DNA of 64,000 bases from Saccopteryx bilineata (lineage: Eukaryota; Chordata; Mammalia; Chiroptera; Emballonuridae): assembly GCF_036850765.1 (NCBI RefSeq), contig NC_089492.1, positions 202,026,276 to 202,090,275 of the forward strand, given 5' to 3'. Shown piece by piece: positions 1-11,918 of the stretch (its first letter is position 1; each line of letters starts with the position of its first letter). The position numbers and the translations under genes are program-made. A model generated the notes under the pieces. The model saw only the letters and a program-made list of their open reading frames with translations, was not told the origin of the DNA and ran no database searches.

Positions 1-97
1 CTCCCCATATTACACAAATACTGAATCATTATGTTTCACAGCTGAAACTTATATAGTCTCATATGTCAATTACATCTTAACTAAAAAAAAGAGAAAA
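1..97 (+). mobile_element. L1 3' end fragment
   Basis: Text resembling the terminal L1 3' UTR (a run like CTGAATCATTATGTTTCACAG, then CTGAAACTTATATAG and an A-rich tail). It is cut by the window edge. Recognised by general resemblance to eutherian L1M tails; the subfamily is not assigned. Confidence 0.55.
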
Positions 98-910
98 AAT
101 AAACAATTATGGCTAATGAGTATGTGGAGATTCATTTCTTCCATTTTTATATTAGAAAACTTTCTAATAAAAATTATAAAGTTAAAAAATTTAACAAATT
201 GGAATTAAAAAAAAGCATGACTTTCTTAAAGTCAGAACATCATAAATACATTCATGCCAGTATAACAACAGCAGGACATACCATGACAGGACAATAGAAA
301 GTCTGGGGCAAGATCCCAGGTTTACTGGGTGCTTTTTTAAATGAGGAATCCAAGGATGTAACATCTGAAGGATGTTAAATAACTTAGCTAAAATCACATA
401 AAACAGATGAAAAGATATGTTAGATTTTGAAATCAGGACATGGGGAGAGAGAAGAGAATGTTCTAGGTGAAGAAAAAAGAAATAGAATAAAGCTATGACC
501 TAACAACAACGGCAGGCTCATTCTGTGGAAACATAGTGTGAGCAAAGGCAGTTTAGGGCCATAATTTAAAAACCAGTCAATTCCAGGCTAAGGAATTTGT
601 ATGACATACAAATAATAAGACATAAATCATTTGGATTCATACTACAGAAGATTACAAGCCTGGAGACATCCAGTTGGGGAAGACAGTCTAGGTAGCAAAA
701 TGTGCCATTAGGAGGAAGGGGAGAGAGGACTCCAGAGTGGAGGTAGAGCCTTTATATCAGATAAAAAGTATGCTGAGAATAAAAACAAAACAAGAAAGAA
801 AAGCTCATACACCCAACAGGAAATTCTTTTGCATGTACCTAGCCAGATCATGTCCCAGACAAGGCACTTCAGACCCTCAGTACTCCCAAATCACCTACCC
901 CACACACCTT
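98..910. other. Unclassified intronic sequence
   Basis: AT-rich single-copy-looking DNA with no convincing exon, SINE or LTR. The short reading frames are not supported by codon pattern or splice signals. Ancient, highly diverged repeats could be hidden here. Confidence 0.4.
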
Positions 911-1140
911 TCTTATCACTCTTCAATGAAATACTACGCAACTACAAAAGAATAATCCATTAATGCTACATAAATCCATATGAATTGAAAAATTGATGTT
1001 GAGTGAAAAGCACAACTTGTATATTAACCCAAAATGGTATATACATTATGTAAACTAAAATAGTAGAAACAGCCTTATGCACTGTTGAGAATACACAAAC
1101 ATGTAATAAAAGTATAAAGTCATGCACAGATATATTACAT
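911..1140 (+). mobile_element. Diverged L1 3' fragment
   Basis: Contains the typical L1 end-of-ORF2 words AATGAAATACTACGCAAC and TGCTACATAAATCCATATGA, heavily diverged. No usable reading frame remains. Confidence 0.45.
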
Positions 1141-1219
1141 ATCAAATTCAGAAAAGTGGCTTTCCATGGAGGAAATTCCGGAGAGAAAATAAAACAGGAG
1201 CATGTACTAAGAGATTTCA

Positions 1220-1679
1220 ACTATATTTGTAATGTTTTATTTCTTTTTTTTTTAATGTTTTATTTCTTAAGGTGGATATTTGGAGGCTCCTTTTATTAAA
1301 CTCTACACCTTCATTTAAAAAAAAGGGATGAAGATACAAAGCAGACATTCTTCATGCTTGCAAGCCCATAAGTTTCAAAGGCTGTTTCTGCCATCATGTG
1401 GCTCCTAAAGATATTACATGCAAGCAAAAAATAAAAGTGGCTCCTAAAGATATTACATTTCAAAAAATAAAAGTTCAAAAAAGGAGTCATAGCTAATTTT
1501 CAGGTATACTATCACATGAACGAGACTCATGGTGAAAGCCTGAGCAACCACCAATTCATACAATATTAAAAACATATCTTCCACTTCTGAACAGTTAATA
1601 AAAGAGAATACACAAAACATTATATTAGGTGCAAAAGAATGAAATTGGATGTCTATTACACCACTCACAATAATCAACT
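1220..1679. other. Unclassified, with a local duplication
   Basis: No gene seen. A short stretch (GTGGCTCCTAAAGATATTAC) occurs twice, near 1398 and 1437, an imperfect local duplication of about 45 bp. Otherwise AT-rich. Confidence 0.4.
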
Positions 1680-1929
1680 CAAAATGGAGTTACATGGATG
1701 ACCTGAAACTGTAAATCTCCGGAGCAACTTGACATCACTGTTGCCAATGAGTTTTGGGATATGACACTAAAAGCACAGGCAACAAAAGCAAAAACCAACA
1801 GTGGAACATTAAACTGAAAACAAGTCTGTACTGCAAAAGAAACAACAAAATGAAAAGGCAAACTATGGAATGGGAGAAAATATTTCCAAACCACAGACTT
1901 GATAAGGAGTTAATATGAAAAAAAAATAT

Positions 1930-2327
1930 GGCCTAACCAGGCAGTGGCACAATGAATAGAGCATCAGACTGAGACGCAGAGGACCCAGGTTCGAAACCCT
2001 GAGGTCATGGGCTTGAGCACAGGCTCATCCATCTTGTGCATGGGTTCACCAGCTTGAGCGCGGGGTCACTGGCTTGAGCGTGGTATCCTAGACATGACCC
2101 CATGGTCGCTGGCTTGAGCCCTAAGGTCGCTGGCTTGAGCCCAAGGTCACTGGCTTGAGCAAGGGGTCACATGCTCTGCTATAGCCCCTCCCCCCCATCA
2201 AGGCACATATGAGAAAGCAATTAATGAACAACTAAGGTGCTGCAACAAAGAAGTGATGCTTCTCATCTCTCTCCCTTCCTGTCTGTCCCTATCTGTCTCT
2301 CTCTGACTACAAAAAAAGAAAGAAAAT
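1930..2327 (+). mobile_element. SINE-A
   Basis: tRNA-derived SINE with an A-box-like head, a B-box-like GGTTCGAAACC, several CTGGCTTGAGC repeats, the constant CAATTAATGAACAACTAAGG block and a CT-rich tail. Inserted into the L1 around it. Confidence 0.9.
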
Positions 2328-2331
2328 TTCA

Positions 2332-2357
2332 TACACACACACACACACACACACACA
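2332..2357 (+). repeat. (CA)n microsatellite
   Basis: About 13 CA units at the tail of the preceding SINE, a common site of microsatellite birth. Confidence 0.95.
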
Positions 2358-2501
2358 AATATTACTCGGCCATGGAAAAGGAATCCTATCATTTGCAACA
2401 TGAACAAATCTTGAGGACATTATGCTAAGTGAGATTAGGCAGGCAGAAAAAGACAAGAACTACATGATCTCATTTACATGTGGAATCTAAAAACATCAAA
2501 C

Positions 2502-2907
2502 TGGCCTGACCAGGTGGTGGTGCAGTGAATAGAATGTCAGACTGGGATGTGGAAGACCCAGGTTCAAAAGTCCAAAGTCGCCAGCTTGAGCATGGGCTCA
2601 TCCAGCTTGAGTGGGGACACACCAGCTTGAGCGTGGGGTTGCTGGCTTGAGCGTGGGATCATAGACATGACTCTATGGTCACTGGTTTGAGCCCAAAGGT
2701 TGCTGGCTTGGGCCCAAAGTCGCCAGCTTAAGCAAGGGGTCACTCGGTCTATTGTAGCCCCTGGGTCAAGGCACATATGAGAAAGCAATCAACAAACAAC
2801 TAAGATGCGAAACGAAGAACTGATGCTTCTCATCTCTTTCTCCTCCTATCTGTCCTTATCTGTCCCTCTCTCTGACTCTCTGTCTCTGTCAAGAAGAAAT
2901 AAAAAAT
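2502..2907 (+). mobile_element. SINE-A with clear TSD
   Basis: Full-length SINE-A with a CT-rich end and A-rich tail. It is flanked on both sides by AAAAACATCAAAC, a 13-bp target-site duplication showing L1-type retrotransposition into the older L1. Confidence 0.92.
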
Positions 2908-3312
2908 AAAAACATCAAACCCTCAGAAACAGAGTAGAATGGTGGTTTCCAGGGCCAAGGGGTGGTGAAAATGGGGAGATGCTGATCAAAGGGCATAAAC
3001 TTCTAGAAATAAAGTGAATAAATTTGGGGAATATAGTATATAGCATAGAGATTATAGTTAACAATAATACCATATTGTATAGTTGAAAATTCCTTTAACA
3101 GTAGGGTTTTAATGTTCTCACCATAACACAATAATTATGTGAGGCGACTGACAACACATGCATGTCTTAGATCACCACACTGTATACCTTAAAATTACAC
3201 AATGTTACATATCAATTATATCTCAGTAAAGCAGGAAACAAATTTTAAAATTCTTATGCTAGGAAGCACACTCAAATAAGATAATAATGAGAAAGTTATA
3301 GGTTATAAACTG

Positions 3313-3640
3313 TGGCCCTGGCTGGTTGGGTCAGTGGTAGAGCATTGGCCTGGAGTATGGATGTCCTGGGTTCAATTCCCAATCAGGGCACACAGGAGAA
3401 GTGACCATCTGCTTCTCCACCTTCTCTCTCTCCTCCTCCCAGTCATTGCTCAATTGATTTGAGCAAGTTGGCCCCGGACACTGAGGATGGCTCAGTGGCA
3501 CCTTGCCTCAGGTGCTAAAAATAGCTCAGTTGCCAAAAAACACCCTAAGATGGGCAGAACATTACCAGTAGGGGACTTGCCATGAGGATCCCAGGCAGGG
3601 CACATGAGGGAGTCAGTCTGTCTCCTCTTCTTTCACTTAA
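3313..3640 (+). mobile_element. SINE-V (VES-like)
   Basis: Begins GGCCCTGGCTGGTTGGGTCA, has a B-box-like GGTTCAATTCC, the constant GGGCACACAGGAGAAGTGAC block and an A-rich tail near 3640. Confidence 0.9.
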
Positions 3641-3734
3641 AAAAAAAAAACACCTACAAAACTTTGCTCAAACGGTCACTAACACTGCTTAGGACACCCT
3701 TTCTCATCATTTTCTATTAAAAATTTTTTTTTTG

Positions 3735-4010
3735 CAAGGGAGAGGGAAATATCAACTCATAGTTGTAGCACCTTAGTTGTTCATTGATTGCTTTCCCGTA
3801 TGTGCCTTGACCGGGAGGCTCCAGCAGAGCCAGTGACCCCTTGCTCAAGACAGCAACTATGGGGTCATGTCTATAATCCCATGCGCAAGCCAGTGACCTC
3901 ATGGTCAAGCTGGTGAGCCTGTGCTCAAGCCAGAAACCTCGGGGTTTTGAACCTGGGTCCTCTGCATCCCAGACCAATGCTTTATCTATTGTGCCACCAC
4001 GTAATCAGGC
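3735..4010 (-). mobile_element. SINE-A, antisense
   Basis: Reverse-complement SINE-A: a TTGTTCATTGATTGC block, a GTGACCCCTTGCTCAAG block, and a terminal head ending ATCAGGC. Confidence 0.88.
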
Positions 4011-4228
4011 AGTTGTGGCACTTTAGTTATTCACTGATTGCTTGTCATAGGTGCCTTGACCAGGGGGCATGGGGAGGCTCAAGCCAAGCCAGTGACCCCT
4101 TGCTCAAGCCAGCAACACCATGTTCATGCTTGATAAGGCCACGTTCAGGCTGATGACCTTGGGGTTTCAAACCTGGGACCTTAGCATCCCAAGTCGATGC
4201 TCGATCCATTGTGTAACCACTGGTCAGG
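4011..4228 (-). mobile_element. SINE-A, antisense, truncated
   Basis: A second antisense SINE-A directly abutting the previous one. It lacks the CT-rich tail and starts within the TTAGTTATTCACTGATTGC block. Possibly a tandem insertion or a partial duplication of its neighbour. Confidence 0.8.
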
Positions 4229-4239
4229 CTCTCATCATT

Positions 4240-4420
4240 TTTTATATTGAAATATACAAATATACGGTGATGGAAAATGATTTGACTTGGGTGATGGGTA
4301 CACAACATAATTAACAGTGCAAATGCTATAGAAATGTTTTATCTAAAACCTATGTGTGTATTTTTTTTTTTTATCAATGTCACCCCTTAAATGTAATTTT
4401 TTAAATTAAAATAAATGTAC
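4240..4420 (+). mobile_element. L1 3' end fragment
   Basis: Matches the common L1 tail: GATGGGTACACAACATAAT, then CTAAAACCTATGTG and ATCAATGTCACCCCTTAAA. Similar text recurs at 11919-12070. Confidence 0.55.
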
Positions 4421-4584
4421 TTTCTTCAAAATCCAACTAAAAAATAAATAAAATGGTACCAACCTTAAGAATTATAGGCATTCCTTTTTTTGGTTATCCT
4501 CCAAAACTTGACAGCATTGACTTTTTTTATTAATTTGAAAGACCAAATTAAAGTGGTCATACTCTTTAACTTTTTCTTTTTAAA

Positions 4585-4754
4585 AAAATTTTATTTATTG
4601 ATTTTTAGATAGAGAGGAGAGAGGAGAAGCTAGAAGCATCACCCTGCAGCAGCTGCTTCCCGTATGTGCACTGACTCGGCAAGTCTGGGTTTTGAATGGG
4701 AGACCTCAGCATTCCAGGTTGAAGTTTTATCCATTGCACCACCACAGGCCAGGC
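4585..4754 (-). mobile_element. SINE-B, antisense
   Basis: Reverse-complement SINE-B: an AGAGAGGAGAGAGGAG tract, GACCTCAGCATTCCAGGTTG, and a head ending CACCACAGGCCAGGC. Confidence 0.85.
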
Positions 4755-5076
4755 ATTTAACTTTTTCTTTCTTGTCCGTGAAAAAGACCTGTTCTCCTAA
4801 TCACTATAACTATTCCATATTTCACGATGATGTTTATATATATAACACATATAAAATACACAATATATATATAAAATAAAAGCCTTCCTTATACATCACC
4901 CCATTCTATGTAACAGGTAATATTCCTCTCAAGGTAATCATGTTGTTGGACATTAACTATAAAACAAATACATTTTTTTTATAAATACATTAAATGTCTA
5001 AGAAAATTCACTATGTAAGGCAAATCATGTAGAAGACATAAGATCCTGTGGGGTGAATAATCACTTCTTTAAAAAA

Positions 5077-5359
5077 TTCTTTTAAATTTCTTTTTATTGA
5101 TTTGAGAGAGAGGAGATAAGAAGCATCAACTCATAGTTGCTTCATTTTAGTTTTTCAATGATTGCTTTTCATATATGCCTTGATGGGGGGAGGATGATGG
5201 GGGGAAAGCTCAAGCCAAGCCAGTGACCCCATGCTCAAGCCAGAGACCTCTGGATCATGTCAATGATTCTGCGCTCAAGCTGGGGACCTCAGGGTTTCGA
5301 ACCAGGGACCTTAGCATTCCGGGTTGATGCTCTATCCACTGTGCCACCAATGGTCAGAC
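5077..5359 (-). mobile_element. SINE-A, antisense
   Basis: Reverse-complement SINE-A, diverged, with the GAGAAGCATCAAC-type tail block, CCAGTGACCCCATGCTCAAG, and a head ending CAATGGTCAGAC. Confidence 0.85.
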
Positions 5360-6690
5360 AATAATCACCTCTTAATGTTTTACAAATGTAGATTTGGTAC
5401 ATTAAGGCTGGTTTTTAAACAGAGTTATATAGGTTAATAAATAAGAATAACTCCTCAATTAGTTGCTCCCCCCCCTATAGCAAGACAAAAGTTCACTAAC
5501 CACAGTGTTGAGCAGTACATAATTATTTATTTGTTTAAGACTGTAGGCAGGCCTGACCTGCAATTTACCAAAGACCTTTTCTGTTATTCTACATGCAAGT
5601 TTAAACAAGTATCTTTTATATTTCTTTTCAATAACTAAGAAACACAGTTCATAAAAAAAAACAAATCCAGAAATATGTGTGTTTGGCTGGTCTAGGCCAT
5701 CACATCCATTTCTTCTCTCAATCTTTCACTCTTCCATCTTAATAACTTAGTACACACAATCCCAGCTCTGCTAAAGTGGATACTCATAGCACTTACCTGA
5801 TGTGCCTCCATGCTCCCTTCCTCTTAACTCAAGAGAAAAGAATCTCCTTACTGGTATTTCAGCTCTTGTTTTCACTCCCTGATTAGGGCTTGGGAAACTA
5901 GTTTCATATCAGTGAATTTAAAAGCTTCTGCTTCCTACACTACATAGTACATCCCTATCTTAACTTTGCATTTGTTCCCCTGAACTATATTTAAGCCAAT
6001 GAAACCAAGTTGAGGGGTTTTCCCCCTGCATTCAGTCAAATCATGTGACTTTGTGTGTTACATGATTACCCCACAGTTTTGAAGCAATAAGACAACACAT
6101 CTAAATGTCGTAAGTCACATCCTGTTGAGGTGTTTTATATACTTTATTTGAAGTTAAGAAATTCATCTACAGACTTATTGAAAGTATTTGTAATACTCAG
6201 AAAAATACTTAGGAAAATGAAAATAACCAATCACATAGAAAGAGTTGAACTTTCATAAACAGCCCCCACCCTCTTAGATCTTGACAATACCTCTATGTTT
6301 GAATTAACAGAGCTTGTAAGTCTCCTCTGAGTGTGCTTTACCACTGTGATGTCAAGCAGCCAGTGTTTATTTTACTTCCTGGTAGCACTGCCCACTTTAG
6401 AGACCGGCCTAGCTCTCTTCTGGCTGAGCAGTGGAGACAGTTCCTTCTGTCCCAGATATCCCTGACAAGTCCAGGTCAGAGAAAGAGCAAGGCCAGTGCT
6501 GCTGAGGTCTCAGTCACCCACCCACGCAGTCCCTCCCACAACTCCTCGGTATCAAGTTCCCATGGAAGAATATTAAAGGGACCTTTGGTTTAAATGGAGG
6601 AACTTGGGAACAATTCATGTAGCCTTCCTCTTCCATGAATGAGGTTTCTTGTCCTGACTCAATAAGAATACTACAAAAAAGTTCCTTTAG
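5360..6690. other. Unclassified intronic sequence, no gene seen
   Basis: About 1.3 kb with no recognisable repeat. An 86-codon open frame at 6333-6593 (+) lies in GC-richer DNA, but I see no splice signals or familiar protein. It is probably a chance frame. Confidence 0.4.
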
Positions 6691-6968
6691 GCCCTGGCTG
6701 GTTGGCTCAGCAGTAGAGTGTCAGTCCAGCATGTGGATGTCTCAGGTTCGATTCCTAGTCAGGGCACACAGGAGAAGCAGCCATTTGCCCCCTCCCCTTT
6801 TCTGCCGGTAGCCATGGCTTGAATGGGCAAGTTGGCCCCGGATGCTGAGGATGGCTCCATGGCCTCAGGCACTAAAACTGCTCAGATGCCAAAGCAACCA
6901 GACAGGGCTTGCCGGGTGGATCCTGGTCCGTCTCTCCACCTTCCCTTCTCAGTTGATTAAAAAAAAAA
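6691..6968 (+). mobile_element. SINE-V, internally deleted
   Basis: Begins GGCCCTGGCTGGTTGGCTCA with the VES-type head and B-box but a short body. Flanks share AAAAAAGTTCCTT on both sides, a target-site duplication. Confidence 0.88.
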
Positions 6969-7056
6969 GTTCCTTAAGCAATTTATCATACAGCAGTCAT
7001 TTTTAGGACAATAACAGGTTATAGGACCTGAGGTGAATCCTTAAAAACAAGAAAAC

Positions 7057-7240
7057 AGCCTGACTTGTGGTGGCGCAGTGGATAAAGCGTCGACCTGGAA
7101 TGCTGAGGTCGCCGGTTTGAAACCCTGGGCTTGCCCAGTCAAGGCACATATGGGAGTTGGTGCTTCCTGCTCCTCCCCCTCCTCTCTCTTCCCCCTTCTC
7201 TAAAATGAATAAATAAAATCTTAAAAAAAAAAAACAACAA
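7057..7240 (+). mobile_element. SINE-B
   Basis: Begins GCCTGACTTGTGGTGGCG, continues GATAAAGCGTCGACCTGGAA and GCCAGTCAAGGCACATATGG, then a CT-rich tract, TAAAATGAATAAATAAAA and a poly(A) tail. Confidence 0.92.
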
Positions 7241-7810
7241 CAAGAAAACAAACACCAAAGACTGGGTACCTGCAGTATTTAGAGATCATAAGAACAAAGA
7301 GTAAAATGGAAAGGCCAACTCTTTTACAGGGAAGGAGTCTCGCCTAGAGAGGTGAAAGAGCTCCTCTAAGACAAGCCACAGGCAGAAGCAGTTCTGAAAT
7401 TCAGGGCTCTCGCCAGCACTCCCGAATGAAGGCACACCTCACAGCTTCAACTTCATGTTGCACTCTAAAACCCAGCCTTCAGAACCTGCTTCAGGCTCCT
7501 CACACAACACTACACACTGCAAATTTCTAGCCAGAACACATTCTGGCTGTGACTCATTTCCTTTCTTTTGGGAGGTGGGAACAGCACAGAGAAGGAAGTG
7601 GAAAGTGCAAATGCTGTCTGTGGTGAGAAGCAGGTTGTCCACCCCATTCCAACCAAGGACATTCCCACCAGGGACAATCCCACACATAGACAGAAACCCT
7701 GGAAAGCACCCACGGTCTCTCCTGGGAGAAGGAAAATAGAATGGAAGTCTTCCAAGCTAAAATTCTCTTAGAAAGTACCTTATGTTATTGCAATTAAAAC
7801 CCAAGAGAAG
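7241..7810. other. Unclassified intronic sequence
   Basis: No repeat or exon recognised. Overlapping open frames of 80-94 codons on both strands (7439-7755) reflect a locally stop-poor stretch. With no splice sites or known protein I do not call a gene. Confidence 0.4.
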
Positions 7811-8148
7811 GGCCTGACCAGGCGGTGGTGCAGTGGATAGAGTGTCGGACTGGGATGCAGAGGACCCGGGTTCGAGACCCTGAGGTCGCCAGCTTGAAGC
7901 GCGAGCTCATCTGGTTTGAGGAAAAGCCCACCAGCTTGAACCCAAGGTCGCTGGCTCCAGCAAGGGGTTACTTGGTCTGCTGAAGGCCCGCGGTCAAGGA
8001 ACATATGAGAAAGCAATCAATGAACAACTAAGGTGTTGCAACGCGCAATGAAAAACTAATGATTGATGCTTCTTATCTCTCTCCGTTCCTGTATATCCCT
8101 CTCTCTGACTCACTCTCTGTCTCTGTAAAAAATAAATAAAAATTAAAA
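7811..8148 (+). mobile_element. SINE-A with TSD
   Basis: Full-length SINE-A (head GCCTGACCAGGCGGTGGTG). Flanked by near-identical AAAACCCAAGAGAAG and AAAACCCAAAAGAAG, a target-site duplication with one change. Confidence 0.92.
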
Positions 8149-8194
8149 ACCCAAAAGAAGGAAATATTTGACATTTTTTTGTGTGTCCCAATTC

Positions 8195-8576
8195 CTTTTT
8201 TTTTTTCTTGACAGAGACAGAGAGAGTCAGAGAGAGGGACAGACAGGGACAGACAGACAAGAAAGGAGAGAGATGAGAAGCATCAATTCCTCGTTGTAGC
8301 AACTTAGTTGTTCATTGATTACTTTCTCATATGTGCCTTGACGGAGGACTACAGCAGAGCAAGTGACCCCTTACTCAAGCCAGTGACCTTGGGCTCAAGC
8401 CAGCGACCACAGGATCATGTCTATGATCCCACGCTCAAACAGCAACCCCGCGCTCAAGCTGGTGAGCCTGTGCTCAAGCCGGATGAACCTGTGCTCAAAG
8501 CAGCGACCTTGGGGTTTTGAACCTGGGTCCTTCGCGTACCAAACTCTCTATCCACTGTGCCACTGCCTGATCAGCC
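8195..8576 (-). mobile_element. SINE-A, antisense, with perfect TSD
   Basis: Reverse-complement SINE-A starting with poly(T) and a GAGACAGAGAGAGTCAGAG tract. The 14-bp flank GTGTGTCCCAATTC is repeated exactly on both sides. Confidence 0.93.
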
Positions 8577-9965
8577 TGTGTGTCCCAATTCTTAATGACT
8601 ACTGAGCACTGTGAAGAAAACAGGGTACTATGATAGAAAAAGAAGGGCACACATGCTTAGATGGATGGCCAGGAGAAGTCTATCGAGTTCCTACCGCTAT
8701 CTTGTTTCCCCTCCTCCTTTTTTCAGACCAACTTTTCTGAGTGCTGCCTTACTTGCCATTTACTCTTCAACCCAATGAAATCTGGAAACATCTGTTATTA
8801 AGGTCCCAATCAACTCTTTAAAAACAAATCCAGAAGACATTTTCTATCTATATCTTATATTTGATGTTTATAAACATGTTCTCTTGGAAATTTTCAATTC
8901 CATTCCCTTGGTTTCCTCACCCTCAACGTAGATCTCTCTAATCATCCCACTTCCTCTGCTTGCCTTTTAGGTATGGCAGCTCCTTTAACTCTGACCTGGC
9001 TCCCTGCATGTTCTCCCTGATGATGTCAGCACATCTCACAGCCCCACTACTTCCTCTAGGTAGCAACACCAGCCAAAAATTTCTCTTGAGCTTCAGAGTC
9101 ATACATCAAATTGTGTGCTGGCTGTTTCCACAGAGATGTCCTAACAGGCAACTCAAACTCATTATGATTAAATAAACTACTTATCCCTTCCCTACATCTG
9201 GTTCTTTTTCTCTTAATATGTTCTCTCTCAAGTACTGACATTCTTCAACCAGTTACACAAGCTAGAAATCTCCCAGTCATCCTTGCCCTATCTTCAAAGC
9301 ATCCACTTCTGCTAATTTTCACTCCTTGGCAGTGTAAGTCAGTCCCTCTGCCCTACCCCACTCTCAACTCTGAGCTCTGCCATAGTCCCATCCCTCCTGA
9401 TGACTCATTATGCTAGTGCAGTCTTCTGAAGAGGCTCCCTGCTACCAGCCCCTTCAATCAATCCATGAGACCCAGACAGCAAATTTTCTAAGGAATTAGT
9501 ATGTCTTTAAGGAACTTACTTAAACTCTCCATTGCACTGAGCACAAATTAAGCCCCTTAAGGAAGCATACAAACCCTACATCACCTGGCCCACCTATTTC
9601 CCCACATCCTCATCTCTGAATACTTCCTGCCATTCACTTTATGCAACCCAGCAGCGAAACACACACCCTGCTGTCCCTATCTCAATGTTGCTTCTTATAC
9701 TGACTGTTAGCCTGCAGATCTTCCATCTCCCCCTTGCTAACTCCACCAGTCCTGTACAACTGAAGTGAAGCATCAGGTTTGCAGAAAACCTGTCCTAACC
9801 TTTCTCTGGTCCTAGCACTCCTCCTTAGGGCTCCTGTAAGGCCTCACATACATTGCAAGAGCTCCTTTTTCTAGCCTCTCTGAGGGTAGATAGATTCCTA
9901 CTCATCTTATGTCCTGTGTGCCTATGCCTGGTATACACATTAGGCATTTAATAAAGTGTAACTAA
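8577..9965. other. Unclassified, possibly ancient L2-like
   Basis: About 1.4 kb without SINEs or clear exons. The pyrimidine-rich text at 9300-9960 has a flavour of old L2/MIR-type elements, but I cannot place it. Confidence 0.35.
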
Positions 9966-9969
9966 ACCG

Positions 9970-10085
9970 AGCCCGTAGAAGAGGCACTGTCATTTTACCT
10001 TAAAGATAAAAAAAAAAAAAAGATGCTCAGGTAGAGGTTACATGACTTTCTTCAAGTCATCTAGGAAAAGTCTAACCAGTTACAC
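9970..10085 (+). mobile_element. MIR fragment
   Basis: Diverged MIR core: GGCACTGTCATTTTAC, then GATGCTCAGGTAGAGGTTAC and TTCTTCAAGTCATCTAGG, in the normal MIR order. Confidence 0.6.
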
Positions 10086-10121
10086 AAGAGAGAATTTAAA
10101 TGCAAAAGTCAATTCAAAGTC

Positions 10122-10533
10122 TTTTTTTTTTTTTTTTGGTGACAGAGAGACAGAGAGAGAGGGACAGAAAGGAAGGGAGAGAGATGAGAAGCATCAATTC
10201 TTCATTGAGGCATCTTAGTTGTTCATTGCTTGCTTTTTCATATGTACCTTGACCAGGGGGCTACAGCAGACCAAGTGACCTTTGCTCAAGTCAGGGACCT
10301 TGGGCTCAAGTCAGCGACCTTGGATTTCAAGGCAGCGACCTTTGGACTCAAGCCAGCAACCGTGGGGTCATGTCAATGATCTCACGCTCAAGCCAGTGAC
10401 CCTGAGCTCCAACTGGGTGAGCCTGTGCTCAAGCCAGATAAGCCCCTGCTCAAGCTGGCGACCTGGGTTTAGAACCTGGGTTCTCTGCATCCCAGTCCGA
10501 TGCTGTATCCACTGCGTCACCACCTGGTCAGGC
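10122..10533 (-). mobile_element. SINE-A, antisense
   Basis: Poly(T) start, a GACAGAGAGACAGAGAGAG tract, GAGAAGCATCAATTCTTC, and a head ending CACCTGGTCAGGC. Confidence 0.92.
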
Positions 10534-10847
10534 GAACCAGCCTTTTCACCCATCTGTTCCCATGTTTCTTTTTCTTTTAAAAGCCTCAAGCAGACATAAA
10601 GAAAATCAGGATAAATGATTTCAACAGAATACTCTCTTAATGGACATAAATCTACTTGGTAACTTGATTAATGCCCTTGCACATCTTTTCCTCTCTGGAC
10701 TTTTAAAAACTCAACTTGATTAACCCAATCTGCCAAGTGCTACTGAATTTCTCCATCTTCAGACTCCTCTTAGGTCCTTATTGTGAAATACACTAATAAC
10801 CCAACAAGTTTATCAAATTCATCCCTGTACGTATGCTTCCCCTAGGG

Positions 10848-11064
10848 CAGTGGTCAGCAAACTGTGGTTTGCGAGCCACATGCGGCTCTTTGGCACCTTT
10901 AGTGTGGCTCTTCCACAAAATACCACATGCAGGTGCTACCTCGATAAGGAATGTACCTACCTATACAGTTTAAGTTTAAAAAATTTGGCTCTCAAAAGAA
11001 ATTTCAATCGTTGTACTATTGATATTTGGCTCTGCTGACTAATGAATGAGTTTGCTGACCACCG
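10848..11064. mobile_element. Non-autonomous hAT element (MITE) with 8-bp TSD
   Basis: 217 bp with terminal inverted repeats CAGTGGTCAGCAAACT and AGTTTGCTGACCACCG. Flanked exactly by CCCTAGGG at 10840-10847 and 11065-11072, the 8-bp duplication typical of hAT elements. It is too short for a transposase, so it was mobilised in trans. Confidence 0.93.
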
Positions 11065-11141
11065 CCCTAGGGTTTCTGTTCTAACTCACTGGAGAAAATA
11101 TCAGTTTACCAATCATCTCCCATTAAAAACAAAGAATACGG

Positions 11142-11588
11142 GGCCCTGGCCGGTTGGCTCAGCGGTAGAGCGTCGGCCTGGCATGCGAGGGACCCGGGTT
11201 CGATTCCCGGCCAGGGCACATAGGAGAAGTGCCCATTTGCTTCTCCACCCCGCACCCCCCCTCCTTCCTCTCTGTCTCTCTCTTCCCCTCCCGCAGCCAA
11301 GGCTCCATTGGAGCAAAGATGGCCTGGGCACTGGGAATGGCTCCTTGGCCTCTGCCCCAGGCACTAGAGTGGCTCTGGTAGCGGCAGAGCGACGCCCCGG
11401 AGGGGCAGAGCATCGCTCCCTGGTGGGCAGAGCATCGCTCCCTGGTGGGCAGAGCGTCTCCAGAGCGTCGCCCCTGGTGGGCGTGCTGGGTGGATCCCGG
11501 TCGGGCGCATGCGGGAGTCTGTCTTGACTGTCTCTCCCCGTTTCCAGCTTCAGAAAAATACAAAAACAAACAAACAAAAAAACAACAA
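11142..11588 (+). mobile_element. SINE-V, full length
   Basis: Well-preserved VES-like SINE with a consensus-like head (GGCCCTGGCCGGTTGGCTCA), B-box GGTTCGATTCC and the GCATCGCTCCCTGGTGGGCA block locally duplicated. It ends in an A-rich tail. The AAAGAATACGG target-site duplication lies at about 11131 and again at about 11590. Confidence 0.95.
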
Positions 11589-11600
11589 CAAAGAATACGG

Positions 11601-11918
11601 GCCTGACCAGGCGGTGGCGCAGTGGACAGAGCATCGGACTGGGATGCAGAGGACCCAGGTTCGAGATCCCGAGGTCACCAGCTTGAGCGTGGGCTCATCT
11701 GGTTTGAGCAAAGCTCACTAGCTTAGACCCAAGGTCGCTGGCTTGAGCAAGGGGTTACTCGGTCTGCTGTAGCCCCACAGTCAAGGCACATATGAGAAAG
11801 CAATCAATGAACAACTAAGGTATTGCAATGAAAAACTGATGATTGATGCTTCTCATCTCTCTACATTCCTGTCTGTCTGTCCCTTTCTATCCCTCTCTCT
11901 GTAAAAAACAAAAAACAA
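11601..11918 (+). mobile_element. SINE-A inserted at the same target as the SINE-V
   Basis: Starts directly after the second AAAGAATACGG copy and ends before AAAGGATATGG, a third, slightly changed copy. Two SINEs of different families therefore sit side by side in one target sequence. Confidence 0.92.

Larger units (their letters stand above)
1680..3245 (+). mobile_element. L1 ORF2 end and 3' UTR, split by two SINEs
   Basis: A 5'-truncated L1. The piece at 1680-1929 matches the very C-terminal part of L1 ORF2 (words such as AAAGGCAAACTATGGAATGG). The piece at 2358-2501 is the next part (GCTAAGTGAGATTAGGCAGG), and 2908-3245 is the 3' UTR ending in CTCAGTAAA. The reading frame is broken by stops. 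Two SINE-A copies (1930-2327 and 2502-2907) interrupt it, so the L1 is older than both. Confidence 0.75.

Noticed and set aside
7439..7771. Possible exon with frames of 80-94 codons
   Set aside because: No recognised protein, no convincing splice signals, and frames are open on both strands.
11155..11215. tRNA-like heads (A-box and B-box) of SINEs as real tRNA genes
   Set aside because: They belong to dispersed SINEs with A-rich tails and target duplications, lack a proper acceptor-stem pairing, and occur dozens of times.
11042..11634. Overlapping open frames up to 173 codons on both strands
   Set aside because: They lie within the SINE-V, whose GC-rich sequence is stop-poor in several frames. 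The same frames appear in every other SINE-V (47731-48217, 51756-52284, 55077-55619, 61545-61931).
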